DNA of 41,873 nucleotides from Clostridia bacterium. GTDB lineage: Bacteria > Bacillota > Clostridia > TANB77 > CAG-508. The position numbers and the translations under genes were made by a program. The stretch lies in the NCBI GenBank assembly GCA_017404545.1, contig JAFRCC010000009.1:1-41873 (forward strand). Direction: 5' to 3'. This document shows, piece after piece, positions 24,971-33,469 of the stretch (its first letter is position 1; each line of letters begins with the position of its first letter). The notes beneath the pieces were generated by a model. That model worked only from the letters and a program-made list of their open reading frames with translations, was not told the DNA's origin and made no database searches.

Positions 24971-25287
24971 TTATTTGTTCTCCTTTCTTATTTTTAAAGA
25001 ATTATCCCATTTTTCTTTGTCTGGATAATATGCAGTTATAATCCAAAGTTCATCATTATTAACTCCACATACTATATGTATAATGTTGTTATTTAAACTG
25101 ATTCCATATACCAAACAACTAGGGTATGGGTAATCACATTTTCATATTCTTCAATTATTTCTCCATTAAGTATAGTATTTTCTATATCTTTTTGAGAAAT
25201 ATTTCTTTGTAATAGTCTAATAACCATATGATTAGTCCATCTTATTTTTTGAGACTTAACCAATTCTTTTATAAGCTCTATATTCAT
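24971..25287 (-). pseudogene. DUF4258 toxin gene with a two-base frameshift
   Basis: The first frame gives a 64-residue start (NHMVIRLLQRNISQKDIENTI). Without an extra TG near 25144 it would continue as ENDYPYPSCLVYGISLNNN and on to TAYYPDKEKWDNSLKIRKEN, the classical DUF4258 ending. The intact protein would have about 104 residues. DUF4258 toxins are RelE/MqsR-fold mRNA interferases paired with YgiT antitoxins. The antitoxin remains intact, so this pair is probably inactive unless frameshifting occurs. Confidence 0.8.
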
Positions 25288-25401
25288 ATATTATATACAC
25301 CTTTCTTAATCTCTACTACAATGTTACCATATTTTCCATATCATTTTAACAATTATTCTGTTACATAATTACATATCATTTACTGTTTTGTATGCTATAA
25401 C

Positions 25402-25545
25402 TATCACATTTTTTTATTACTGATTGCCCTCAAAGCACTGAAAAACTGGAATTCTTATGGGGTGTCATCAAAGTTTTGTGCAAAAGAGCATAGGACTTTT
25501 TGCATTAGAACCCCTCTTCCACTGTTTTTAGGCCTTTTGCAAGAT
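25402..25545. repeat. Repeat A, copy 2
   Basis: Identical to copy 1 through GTTTTGTGCAAA, then diverged: AGAGCATAGGACTTTTT replaces the AGGAGTAGGAATAATTAT part. It lies just upstream of the TA promoter region. The segment 25246-25401, from the toxin 5' end to repeat A, is duplicated at 32390-32549. Confidence 0.85.
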
Positions 25546-26087
25546 TAGGCCTTATTTTTAATTAGACCTACTATATGTCTTTTTTATTTAAATCGCTTAA
25601 AATCGATTCTCGTGCGTCGCTTTTTGGCCATTTTTCAATACTTTTGAAGAAACATTGAAATATCAATATTTTAATCAATTTATACAAATTTGACTTTAGA
25701 TTATAAATTGCAATATTAAAATTTAAACATATAACTTGTTAAGTTTTAATATTAAATGCCTTAAAAACGATTTTGAGATGTTTAAATTATATAAATGATA
25801 TTAATAATGTGATAACAAATTTTAAAACTTAAAATTAGAAAAAATTCATCAAATTTATACAAAAATTTTGCAAAACAACAAATGTTCGCTTTTTGAGATA
25901 GGAGCAAAAATAAAATCTGAAACTTAAAATTAAAATTTCAGATTTTTTATTTAGTATCTAATTTATTTACTAATTAATTATTTATTTAACCTAAATTATA
26001 TAAAAATTTTTAAGATATCATTTCTTATATATAAAATTTATAAATTAAATATTTTTATAATACTTCAAAATTAGCCTCTATCCTACC
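25546..26087. other. Gene-free repeat-derived stretch
   Basis: It contains a diverged repeat C hairpin (about 25580-25640), another CTTAAAAACGATTTT motif near 25752, and repeat E near 25878. A hairpin at 25915-25950 (CTGAAACTT.. / ..AAATTTCAG) followed by TTTTTTATTT on the plus strand may be a terminator. No gene is seen. Confidence 0.5.
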
Positions 26088-26549
26088 CTACTTTATGTGT
26101 AACAGCTTTAAAATAAAATTTTTAAATTTTATAAAGAAATTTTCTTTGTATTCAACTAAAGCTGTCACTTCTTCGGTATTTTTTTGGCTTTCTATAAGTT
26201 CTGTATCAGTACTATTACTTTTAAATAAGTCATCAGGATTGTACTTTTTTCTTTTCTCAACTTCTAATTTTTGTTGATTTAATGCTAATATTTCTCGTAT
26301 TTTAATTTTCTGTTCTCCTGTTGCATAATAATCTTCAAATAGTCCAATGATTATTGCATAAGCTTCATTAGAAATATTTTGATCGGATAAATCGATTTCT
26401 GGGTTAATTTCAAAAGAATAATCCCTATCCGAGTTATTTCTATAGAACTCAATTTTTTCTCTTGGTATTTTGTCAAATTCATCTTTTGGAAAAAATTTTA
26501 TTATTTCCAATACTTCTTTATATGCCTTTGAATATTTATTGTTGTTCAT
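26088..26549 (-). CDS. Unrecognised 153-aa protein with amphipathic/hydrophobic tail
   Basis: Soluble, acidic and basic residues mixed, with a C-terminal segment FFIKFKNFILKLLHIK that could contact a membrane. The centre reads YAIIIGLFEDYYATGEQKIKIREIL. It overlaps the upstream 255-aa gene by 14 bases, so the two are coupled. It could be the partner or immunity protein of the upstream gene, which would fit a two-gene module, but no family is recognised. Confidence 0.55.
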   Translation of the reverse strand: MNNNKYSKAYKEVLEIIKFFPKDEFDKIPREKIEFYRNNSDRDYSFEINPEIDLSDQNISNEAYAIIIGLFEDYYATGEQKIKIREILALNQQKLEVEKRKKYNPDDLFKSNSTDTELIESQKNTEEVTALVEYKENFFIKFKNFILKLLHIK

Positions 26550-27303
26550 GAATAATTTCTCCTACATTTGTTCTTTCATTATCACCTTTTTTTGCCATAT
26601 CTACTTCATCGGTTGTTCTTCCAGAAGCAGTTGCAGCTCGTAAAGCATCAATAGGTTTTATTGTTTTACTTACGCCTTTTGTTGATTCAGGGAATAATTC
26701 ACAAAATTGTTCTAAGCTTAAGTAATCCATATAATAGTCGTCATTTCTAAATTTATTAATATCTTCTTCAAATCTCCATGTTCCTAATCCTTTTTTTAAT
26801 TCTGGATTTTTAGCATATAAAAAACAATAAATATCTTTCATAGAAAAAGAACACATTGAATCATCTTTTTTACTTTTTATAATGCAAACTTTTAATTTTT
26901 CTGGAGGAATAAATTCACTAGTATATGCATCTTCTGGCTTTTCTTCGTTTTTGTTAGATATGCAATCTCCATCAAAACATAAATAAACATTATCGCTTAT
27001 CCAATTCACAAAGCTACCAGATTTTTGAATTTCAGCAATACTTTTTTTATGGATAGCATATTCTTCTGTTGATAAGTTTCGTTTAAAACTATCCTCGTCT
27101 ATTCTTCCTTCAATTACATTATTATAAAACCTTTGAAAAACAGAAAACGTAGTAACTGTTGCTTGAAGTCCAGCAGAATATGAAACCTTTCCAGTTCTAC
27201 CATCAGCAGTTAATGCAGAGTTCGCTCCATATATAGGCTGCAATCCATTTTGCAGAATATTTCCTATTTTCTCCAATTTTGTAGTGTGAAAACATGAATA
27301 CAT
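26536..27303 (-). CDS. Unrecognised 255-aa protein, possible ADP-ribosyltransferase-like fold
   Basis: The N-terminus YSCFHTTKLEKIGNILQNGL resembles the first strand-helix of ADP-ribosyltransferase-like proteins (H-T/S...I...GL-P). It is followed by GRTGKVSYSAG, and near 140 by SEFIPPEKLKVCII, a strand pattern typical of that fold. No complete catalytic triad can be asserted. It has no signal peptide. It forms a two-gene unit with the 153-aa gene. The IS110 element lies about 50-70 bases upstream and may have taken its original promoter. Confidence 0.45.
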   Translation of the reverse strand: MYSCFHTTKLEKIGNILQNGLQPIYGANSALTADGRTGKVSYSAGLQATVTTFSVFQRFYNNVIEGRIDEDSFKRNLSTEEYAIHKKSIAEIQKSGSFVNWISDNVYLCFDGDCISNKNEEKPEDAYTSEFIPPEKLKVCIIKSKKDDSMCSFSMKDIYCFLYAKNPELKKGLGTWRFEEDINKFRNDDYYMDYLSLEQFCELFPESTKGVSKTIKPIDALRAATASGRTTDEVDMAKKGDNERTNVGEIIHEQQ

Positions 27304-27374
27304 ATATATTTTACCTCATATAATTAAAACATACAAAATATGCTAATTATACACTCCTTTCTTTAAAAATTTTG

Positions 27375-27568
27375 TATAATATATTTGCACTGTGGATTTG
27401 TTCCCATTTTTCTACAGCTTTGACTGTTTAAGGAGGCTCAAACCACAGATTTTTTATTTTAATTGTTGATTAGTTAGTTAACACTTGATGTTTTATTATA
27501 ATCGCGAGGATACAAGGTAAGAAGTTTCGTGGCAAACAAACAGTGCTAAAAATCTAACCAAGGAGGTG
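27375..27568 (+). ncRNA. Candidate IS110 bridge RNA region with promoter
   Basis: TATAAT at 27375-27380 is followed by a stem CTGTGG-TTTG / CAAA-CCACAG (27390-27448) with a long internal loop and a short T run. About 110 more bases lead to AAGGAGGTG (27560-27568) of the transposase. IS110-group elements encode their bridge RNA in the non-coding left end, and this region has the right place, size and orientation. The target- and donor-binding loops were not matched to flanks. Confidence 0.5.
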
Positions 27569-27575
27569 CATGTAT

Positions 27576-28696
27576 ATGATATATGTTGGAATAAATATAT
27601 CTAAATACAAACACGATTGTTTCATCTGCAATGACTTAGGTAAAATTATCGTAGAAAATTTATCTTTTGAAAATCCTATGATAACTCTAATGTCCATATC
27701 GGTTTAGAAGCTACTGGACATTATGGTTTGAACTTGAAATTGTTTTTAGAAAAGAACAATTATACTTTTATGGAATTTAATCCTCTTTTAGTTAAAGAAT
27801 TTTCTAAATCTTTATCTTTAAGAAAGACTAAAACTGATAAAGCTGATGCAATGACCATTGCTCAAAAACTTTTATCTGTTCCATATAAGCCAAATTCAAA
27901 ACTATTTTATCATAAATATTCAATGAAATCACTATCTAGATTAAGAGAAACTTTAGTTAAGCAAAGAAGCAAGTATATGGTTCAAATGACTAATATTCTT
28001 GATATTATCTTTCCAGAATTCAAACCATTCTTTAGCAATAGATTTTCAACTACATCTTTGTATATCCTTGAAAAATATACATCTGTTGATAAAATTGCTA
28101 ATATGAGAGATTTTGATACTTTGAAATCTTTATCTCGTAGTCATTTTACTTATTCAAAATTCATTAAATTAAAAGATTTAGCTAAAAATACCATTGGAGA
28201 ATCTAATGAAATATTTGAATTGCAATTACAAATTCTTCTTAATCTGTATAAAGAAATTGATATTAAAATTGATTCAATAGATAATCAAATTTCTACAATT
28301 GTCAAGGAACTTAATCCACCAACTCTTTCTATTCCAGGGATTGGTGTAAATTCTTGTGCTACAATCATTTCTGAATTTGGAGACATTTCTAAATTTTCTA
28401 ATCCTAGCAAAATGCTTTCTTTCGCTGGGTTAGAACCTGGTATTAGTGAATCTGGTACGTTGTCCTCAAAAGGAAAAATGGTTAAGCGTGGTTCTGGATA
28501 TTTGCGTTATGCATTAATGAATGTAGCAATGGTTGTTATTGCAAATAACCATGTATTCTATGATTATTATTTTAAGAAACGCTCTGAAGGTAAATGTCAT
28601 AGAGTTGCATTATCTCATGTACGCAAAAAACTAATTAGAGTTATTTACATACTTGAAACTAAAAATATATGCTTTGATTCATCTTTGTTACGGTAA
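27576..28696 (+). pseudogene. IS110-family transposase, broken
   Basis: The N-terminal frame begins MIYVGINISKYKHDCF. The first catalytic acidic residue of the DEDD site is Asn here (GINIS instead of GIDIA/S). After about 36 residues the frame runs out. The protein resumes in another frame at DNSNVHIGLEATGHYG (about 27683) and continues to 28696 with NPLLVKEFSKS, KTDKADA and the C-terminal LSIPGIGVNSCATIISEFGD and MLSFAGLEPG, the Tnp20 Ser-containing domain. About 15-20 codons are missing between the parts. Both defects should abolish activity. Confidence 0.88.
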
Positions 28697-28708
28697 ATCG
28701 ATTTATCT

Positions 28709-28744
28709 TAAACCTTTAAAAAAAATAATTTTTAAAGGTTTATT
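28709..28744 (+). terminator. Terminator after the IS110 transposase
   Basis: AAACCTTTAAAA and TTTTTAAAGGTTT form a long AT-rich stem, followed by a short T stretch. It can act on either strand. Confidence 0.6.
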
Positions 28745-28859
28745 TAGCATGCAATTTTTCTATAATGAAATTATTTTGAAAATAACTATTGACTTTTAAT
28801 AGTTAGCCTCCTAAAGATATTATATATTATTTTCATTGTTAATTCAAGGGGTTACTATT

Positions 28860-29235
28860 ATCAAAGTTTTGTGCAAATTGGAGTAGGAATAATTATCCTG
28901 AAACCCCAATAAGACCCCTCCCACCAGTTTTTATGCTTGTTTGAGCCTTATAGCCGTTTAGTATTTTTTATTCAATAATTTATATTATTCTATTATTTTT
29001 ACTTCTTATACTTAATTCTTACGAGCTCACTATTTAAGCCACTTTTCAGACTTTTCCTTATAATTTATCCTTACTCATTTTTTTGCGTGTCTTAGCTTTG
29101 CATAAGTCTCCTGTAATGCTCGTGCCTCGCAAACAGTATACTTCTCTCCCACTTCTGCTCTATTTTTTTAAATAAAAAAATAGTAAAAAATCACTTATTC
29201 AAAAAAGGAGCCTACACCCCTACTCCCTCTAGATT
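28860..29235. repeat. Repeats A (copy 3, 5' part missing), D (inverted) and B (copy 3)
   Basis: A and its tail run from ATCAAAGTTTTGTGCAAA to TTTTTGCGTGTC (29091). An inverted D copy follows (TTAGCTTTGCATAAGTCTCC to CGCAAACAG) and then B (CTCTCCCACTTCTGCTC to CCCCTACTCCCTC). Repeat C is absent. The compact A-D-B order shows that these blocks combine freely. Confidence 0.85.
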
Positions 29236-29260
29236 TTTTCTAAAAATAATAAACAAACAT

Positions 29261-29296
29261 AAAAAAGATTATATAATTTTCTATATAATCTTTTTT
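29261..29296. terminator. Terminator after the lipoprotein gene
   Basis: Perfect AAAAAAGATTATATA / TATATAATCTTTTTT hairpin with a short loop; bidirectional by sequence. Confidence 0.75.
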
Positions 29297-29307
29297 AGTG
29301 GTCACTA

Positions 29308-30078
29308 TTATCTAACTCTTGATGATATTTCTGGCTCATCTATAATATATACATTATTTATATTATATATTTCTTTAAGTTCTTCCGAAAATTTTGATAG
29401 TAATTCTTTTAAAATTTGTTTACATTCTTCGTCATTATGTTCGTCACATATATAAGTAACTTTTATCATGTCTGTATCTTCAATACACTTTAACTCTACG
29501 TTATTAACTACGCCATATTTTTCTTCAACGTCTTTTTTTATTGTTTTTGAATTCATTAGCTCTTCATATGTCTTAATTAACTTGTTATCTTGACCTATGT
29601 CTTGCTTAGTAATTACAGTATTATCATTCGAAATATTACTCATAATTATTATAGTTGCAGTTGTAATTTTTTCGATTGCATCTTTATATTTTATTTTTCT
29701 GCCATGGTTATCTTTAATTACTGTATCTGAAATAATTGTATAAGTTAGTTCATTTCCATTTTTTATTATCGTGTTTTCTGAATTTTCTCCGTTAGAAATT
29801 AAATTCATTGTTATAGCATTTCCATCAATTGAAAAAGTTCCTTTATAATATTCTGGAGCGTTATAGCTATTTGGAATATATTTGTATGACATAGTGTGGT
29901 CATTATATAATTCTATTTGAATTTCTAGTTTATTACTTTTATATACATAAAGTGCATTGAGTTTTAAATTCCTCACCGAATTATTAGTGCAGCCAGAAGA
30001 TACAAATACAGTAAGTGTTAAAATTATTGTTACTAAAACAAAGTTTAAAATTTTATTGATTATAAACTTATAAGTCAT
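29308..30078 (-). CDS. Lipoprotein with C-terminal chain-length-determinant-like domain
   Basis: 256 residues. The signal peptide ends in a lipobox VSSGC (Cys near residue 30). The first domain (about 40-130) is beta-rich and looks like a small lipocalin-like or DUF-type domain. The second (about 145-250) has NKLIKTYEELMNSKTIKKDV and a later DTDMIKVTYICDEHNDEECKQILK, resembling the extracellular domain of Wzz/YveK capsule chain-length proteins but without the second membrane helix. The lipoprotein at 39863-40135 shares its TYEELINSNAI stretch. It is the envelope gene of a TA-plus-envelope module. Confidence 0.7.
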   Translation of the reverse strand: MTYKFIINKILNFVLVTIILTLTVFVSSGCTNNSVRNLKLNALYVYKSNKLEIQIELYNDHTMSYKYIPNSYNAPEYYKGTFSIDGNAITMNLISNGENSENTIIKNGNELTYTIISDTVIKDNHGRKIKYKDAIEKITTATIIIMSNISNDNTVITKQDIGQDNKLIKTYEELMNSKTIKKDVEEKYGVVNNVELKCIEDTDMIKVTYICDEHNDEECKQILKELLSKFSEELKEIYNINNVYIIDEPEISSRVR

Positions 30079-30105
30079 ATATAATCACGCTCCTTACAAT
30101 ACACA

Positions 30106-30414
30106 TTATAATAACTTCATCCAATTTCTTTTCTCATACATTATCCTGACTATTTCTACAGAATTATCCTTTACTCTATAAAATACAACGTAGTTATCAA
30201 CAATTATCCTTCTAATTTTTAATTTGTTTATTAGTTCATCATCAATTACAGAATACATTTCCGGATTATCTGATAACTTTCTTATTTCTTTTCGTATTTT
30301 ATCTGTCAATTTCTTTGCAATATTAGGCTCTTGAAGATTATATTTTATATATCGTTTTATTTCAAACAAATCTTGCTTTGAATCTTCTGAATATTCAATC
30401 GTATATTTTCCCAA
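30106..30414 (-). CDS. RelE/ParE-superfamily toxin
   Basis: 102 residues with the ParE/RelE pattern: YTIEYSEDSKQDLFEIKRYI at the start, LSDNPEMYSVIDDE in the middle, and strands IRRIIVDNYVVFYRV and VEIVRIMYEKRNW at the end. It should be an mRNA interferase or gyrase poison, held by the Phd-like antitoxin encoded 19 bases upstream. The frame is intact and all conserved Arg positions look present, so the pair could be functional. Confidence 0.88.
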   Translation of the reverse strand: MGKYTIEYSEDSKQDLFEIKRYIKYNLQEPNIAKKLTDKIRKEIRKLSDNPEMYSVIDDELINKLKIRRIIVDNYVVFYRVKDNSVEIVRIMYEKRNWMKLL

Positions 30415-30433
30415 AATATAAACCTTCTTTCTG

Positions 30434-30688
30434 TTAAATATTTTCTAGCTCTTCAAACACTTCATCTTCAGAGTATTTTCTTCCTTTTTCCAAAGAATCA
30501 ATCCCTTTTTCCAATTCCTTATACAATTCATATCTGTCTACCAATAATTCATATAGTTCAATACTCATTACTGCTAAATCACCTGAACCATTTTTGGTGA
30601 TATAAACAGGCTTTTTCGTTTGATGGCATATTTCAGAAATCTCATTATATTTATTTCTTAAATCAGAGCTTGGTCTAATAACTGGCAT
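30434..30688 (-). CDS. Phd/YefM-family antitoxin
   Basis: 84 residues from ATG at 30688, 7 bases after GGAGGTG; the longer start at 30703 has no site. The N-terminus PVIRPSSDLRNKYNEISEI is the DNA-binding Phd fold. The middle YITKNGSGDLAVMSIELYELL is the family signature. The C-terminal part (EKGIDSLEKGRKYSEDEVFEEL) is the toxin-neutralising tail. It is autoregulated in known systems; the promoter at 30719-30747 carries TTGATA/ATATCAA inverted elements. Confidence 0.88.
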   Translation of the reverse strand: MPVIRPSSDLRNKYNEISEICHQTKKPVYITKNGSGDLAVMSIELYELLVDRYELYKELEKGIDSLEKGRKYSEDEVFEELENI

Positions 30689-30718
30689 AATACACACCTC
30701 CATTTTTTATTTATATAT

Positions 30719-30747
30719 ATTATACCAACATATCAACAAAGTATCAA
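30719..30747 (-). promoter_or_regulatory. Promoter of the Phd/ParE toxin-antitoxin operon
   Basis: TTGATA and TATAAT at 17-base spacing on the minus strand. ATCAA/TTGAT inverted elements overlap and precede the -35, fitting an autorepression operator. Confidence 0.7.
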
Positions 30748-30788
30748 TATTTTGATATATTTTTCTTTTTTTATTTTCATTTGGAATT

Positions 30789-30910
30789 TATCTTAAGTAA
30801 ATTTTTTTGGTACTACCTATCTCCCACTTCTGCTCTATTTTTTAAATTAAAAAAATAGCAAAAAATCACTTGTTCAAAAAAGAGCCTACACCCCTACTCC
30901 CTCTTGATTT
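30789..30910. repeat. Repeat B, copy 4
   Basis: Starts ATCTTAAGTAA, then GGTACTACCTATCTCCCACT, the CTATTTTTT hairpin with a loop of only a few bases, and CCCCTACTCCCTCTTGATTT. No repeat A or C precedes it. It joins directly to the DUF3848 stub. Confidence 0.85.
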
Positions 30911-30933
30911 TGTCATAAAAGCTAAAAATTAGC

Positions 30934-30987
30934 CTACATTTGTACTTTTTCTAATTTTTTAATTATAATTGTTTTTCTCTCTTCCAC
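30934..30987 (-). pseudogene. Stub of a DUF3848 gene start
   Basis: GTG GAA GAG AGA AAA... gives VEERKTIIIKKLEKVQM and then TAG. This matches the first 14 residues of the intact DUF3848 protein (MEERKAVLIEKLEN, 149-496), and the ribosome site and the terminator before it are the same. The rest of the gene has been replaced by repeat B sequence. Confidence 0.8.
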
Positions 30988-31001
30988 TTTTGTACCTCCT
31001 T

Positions 31002-31039
31002 AAAATAAAAATAGCAGGAATATGAAATACAATTCCTGC
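31002..31039 (-). terminator. Duplicate of the terminator ahead of DUF3848
   Basis: A perfect stem GCAGGAAT / ATTCCTGC, then TATTTTTATTTT. It is nearly identical to 511-548 and terminates the 407-aa gene. Confidence 0.8.
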
Positions 31040-31071
31040 GTAAGTTTTCGTTATATATTAAAAATTTTAAA

Positions 31072-32295
31072 TTAACGATCTGGCTCGTCTTCAATTTTAT
31101 GGTTATTGGGTTCTTGATATCTTTCCATTGCTTCCTGAAAAATTTTCTTGACCTCGTCACTAAATTCCGCTGCGTATACTACATTGCTTAAATATAACCT
31201 TATTAAATCATAGTTATCTTTTATTTCTTTATTAAGTGTATTTTTCAACTCATCATAATTATGTATTTCAGATTCTTCTTTATTTCTATACTTATCAACA
31301 TTTATAATCCTTAAAGGTACCTTGTACATAACTGACATATTATGTGCTCGTATAAAATCATGTAATGACAATTGGTTTTCGCTAACTCTAAAAAAGACCC
31401 CTATAACCTTTACTCTTCTATCGTCTAAGATTATCTCATTTACAGGCCAACCTTCATCTAATCCATCTACATTCATTCTCTTTAACTCATTCATAAAACC
31501 AACATGTAGATTTCTTGGAGATTGTATTTTGGTTGGAATATATTTTGCTCTATCTAATCGAGTATTTACAAATGTTCCATTTTCAAAGTCAAAAACTGAA
31601 TTAAGTCCTTGTTCCGTACCAATTCTAGTTCCAGAATCGCCAATAGAGGATGCTATAATCGCTTCATTAGGCTCTAATATTAAACCCACATTTCCGTTAT
31701 ACATATGCATTTGTTCATTAGTAATGAGACTAGCCGAAACGAAATCACCATCAATATGTCTTGTTTTTGTATATCCAGGTAATTCTGGCAATTTTATAAT
31801 ATTATATCCTGAATGAACAATATATCTAAATTCTTCTCCTTGTTGAAAGTCGTAGTTCACTGGTAGATGATCACCATTTATTGGTGTACAATACTCCTTC
31901 CATAAATTCAATGTTATTCTTTCATGTATTTCATCTTCAATAGCTAACACCATGTTTATATACTTCTTATAATTGCTATAAATTGGAGATTGATTATAGA
32001 ATTCTATAACATCTTCTTTGGGAAATTTTCCATCAGGGTGCTTTTTTGCCATATAGCTAAGTAATTCATCACTAAGATTTTCAATATCATATTTACCACC
32101 GAATGTTACATACTCTTTTAATATATTTCCTAAATTATTTAATTCTTCTTGCTTTCCTCTTAACCATTCGTTATTATTTTCATGCTCCAATATAAAATCA
32201 ATTTGAGTCTTTAATGCATCTATCAGCTCTAATATTCTATTATATTGGCTTTCAAATTTATGTTCATACATATCTACAATTTTTCGTGAACTCAT
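31072..32295 (-). CDS. Unrecognised 407-aa protein, possible ADP-ribosyltransferase-type effector
   Basis: The N-terminal 170 residues are helical. Then FRYIVHSGYN, GDFVSASLITNEQMHMYNGN and VGLILEPNEAIIASS follow in an order that recalls the R - S-x-S - E layout of ADP-ribosyltransferase toxins, with EGWPVNEIILDDR as a candidate Glu region (about 290-300). It has no signal or membrane segment. The C-terminus is acidic. It lies directly upstream of a DUF3848 stub and its terminator, which suggests that such a gene was once the upstream neighbour of DUF3848 in a related element. Functional call is weak. Confidence 0.45.
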   Translation of the reverse strand: MSSRKIVDMYEHKFESQYNRILELIDALKTQIDFILEHENNNEWLRGKQEELNNLGNILKEYVTFGGKYDIENLSDELLSYMAKKHPDGKFPKEDVIEFYNQSPIYSNYKKYINMVLAIEDEIHERITLNLWKEYCTPINGDHLPVNYDFQQGEEFRYIVHSGYNIIKLPELPGYTKTRHIDGDFVSASLITNEQMHMYNGNVGLILEPNEAIIASSIGDSGTRIGTEQGLNSVFDFENGTFVNTRLDRAKYIPTKIQSPRNLHVGFMNELKRMNVDGLDEGWPVNEIILDDRRVKVIGVFFRVSENQLSLHDFIRAHNMSVMYKVPLRIINVDKYRNKEESEIHNYDELKNTLNKEIKDNYDLIRLYLSNVVYAAEFSDEVKKIFQEAMERYQEPNNHKIEDEPDR

Positions 32296-32389
32296 TCTTT
32301 TCTCTCCATTTTCTATAATTTCTTGTTAAATAATTTTATATTATCTAATTACTTTACCATCCAAATTTGCTGTATAACAATTAGGAAAA

Positions 32390-32549
32390 TTATTTTTTGA
32401 GACTTAACCAATTCTTTTAAAAACTATATATTCATATATTATATACACCTTTCTTAATCGCTACTACAATATTACTATATTTTCCATATCATTTCAACAA
32501 TTATTCTGTTACATAATTACATATTATTTACTGTTTTGTATGTTATAAC
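32390..32549. repeat. Duplicate of the DUF4258 toxin 5' end and promoter region
   Basis: Closely matches 25246-25401. It keeps the first codons of the toxin (ATG AAT ATA at 32435) but reads TAG next, and toxin sequence ends at about 32391, where it meets unrelated sequence of the 407-aa module. It shows that the 407-aa gene was joined into a copy of the TA module. Confidence 0.8.
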
Positions 32550-32877
32550 TATCACATTTTTTATTACTAATTGCCTTTAAAGTACCGAAAAACTGGGGCT
32601 CTTATTGGGTGTCATGAAAGTTTTGTGCAAATAGGAGTAGGAATAATTATCCTGAAGCCTCAATTAGACCTCTCCCACCAGTTTTTATGTTTATTTGAGC
32701 CTTATAGCCGTTTAGTTATTTTTATTCAATAATTTATATTATTCTATTATTTTTGGTTCTTATACTTAATTCTTACGAGCTTACTATTTAAGCCACTTTT
32801 CAGACTTTTTCTTATAATTTATCTTTGTCCATTTTTTTGCGTGTCTTAGCTTTGCATAAGTCTCCTGTAAAACTTGA
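32550..32877. repeat. Repeat A, copy 4, with tail and partial inverted D
   Basis: Full A with tail to TTTTTGCGTGTC (about 32848), then TTAGCTTTGCATAAGTCTCC of D, which is broken off at TGTAA where the sigma-like insert begins. Confidence 0.85.
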
Positions 32878-32939
32878 GATATTAACTCATCTGGTAATTA
32901 TTATAAGTTATTTTACTATATGAATTATTTCCTATAAAA

Positions 32940-32975
32940 ATAATAAAAACCTCGGAGAGTAGATTACCTCCGAGG
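32940..32975 (-). terminator. Terminator of the sigma-like gene
   Basis: GC-rich stem CCTCGGAG / CTCCGAGG with a 10-base loop, then TTTTTATTATTTTT on the minus strand. Confidence 0.85.
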
Positions 32976-32986
32976 CTCAAGAACCA

Positions 32987-33310
32987 TTAAAAGCCGTACT
33001 CATCCCGAAGCTCGCTGATGCGCTCATTCATAGCTCGCTCTTCAGCTTCAGCGTCCCATAGAATTTCTCTGACTTTTCTATATGCTTGACGCTTGATTTC
33101 ACGGACACGTGTAGGGGAGATTCCCACCTCACGACCAATTTGTCTCAAAGATTTCTTCTCTTCGTATATACCTGTCAAAACCTCTCTTGCATGTACATAC
33201 GGCATTCTCTCGATGATGCTCTCCATGTCCGTTCCGAAGAAGTGAACAAATTGATCTATCTTCTTCTGATAACCCCGGAACGCTTCAGCCAAAAACTCAT
33301 GATTGTCCAT
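32987..33310 (-). CDS. Sigma-70 region 4-like small regulator, GC-richer than neighbours
   Basis: 107 residues from ATG at 33310, 6 bases after AGGAGG; the longer start at 33382 overlaps the promoter. The centre reads REVLTGIYEEKKSLRQIGRE and VGISPTRVREIKRQAYRKVR, a sigma region 4 helix-turn-helix. Region 2 is absent. It could be a sigma-like activator or an RNA-polymerase-associated regulator. Base composition is clearly higher in G+C than anywhere nearby, and it has its own promoter and terminator. It looks like a single-gene transfer unit (moron-like) placed inside the repeat between A/D and C. Confidence 0.8.
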   Translation of the reverse strand: MDNHEFLAEAFRGYQKKIDQFVHFFGTDMESIIERMPYVHAREVLTGIYEEKKSLRQIGREVGISPTRVREIKRQAYRKVREILWDAEAEERAMNERISELRDEYGF

Positions 33311-33372
33311 AAATATACCTCCTATAACTAGACAGTAGTTCTTGATCAAAACAGCATATTGCTGTATAGCTA

Positions 33373-33401
33373 ATTGTATCAAATGTTGTGGATTATGTCA
33401 A
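33373..33401 (-). promoter_or_regulatory. Sigma-A promoter of the sigma-like gene
   Basis: TTGACA and TACAAT on the minus strand with exactly 17 bases between them; the predicted start is near 33366. Confidence 0.8.
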
Positions 33402-33469
33402 ATAATCAAGATGACATTACTTTACATTATTATATATGAATTAATAATTTTATATTCTACTAACAATCA

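Larger units (their letters stand above)
27345..28855 (+). mobile_element. Decayed IS110-family insertion sequence
   Basis: It contains a promoter, about 190 bases of structured non-coding left end, the transposase pseudogene and a terminator. IS110 elements lack terminal inverted repeats, so the ends are only estimated. The left end lies between 27304 and 27370, and the right end is just before repeat A copy 3, whose first part (TATCACATTTTT... to GGTGTC) is missing. The IS therefore sits between a gene and a truncated repeat A. Confidence 0.75.

Noticed and set aside
30963..31160. 65-codon ORF overlapping the end of the 407-aa gene
   Set aside because: It reads through the terminator and DUF3848 stub in a non-coding frame.
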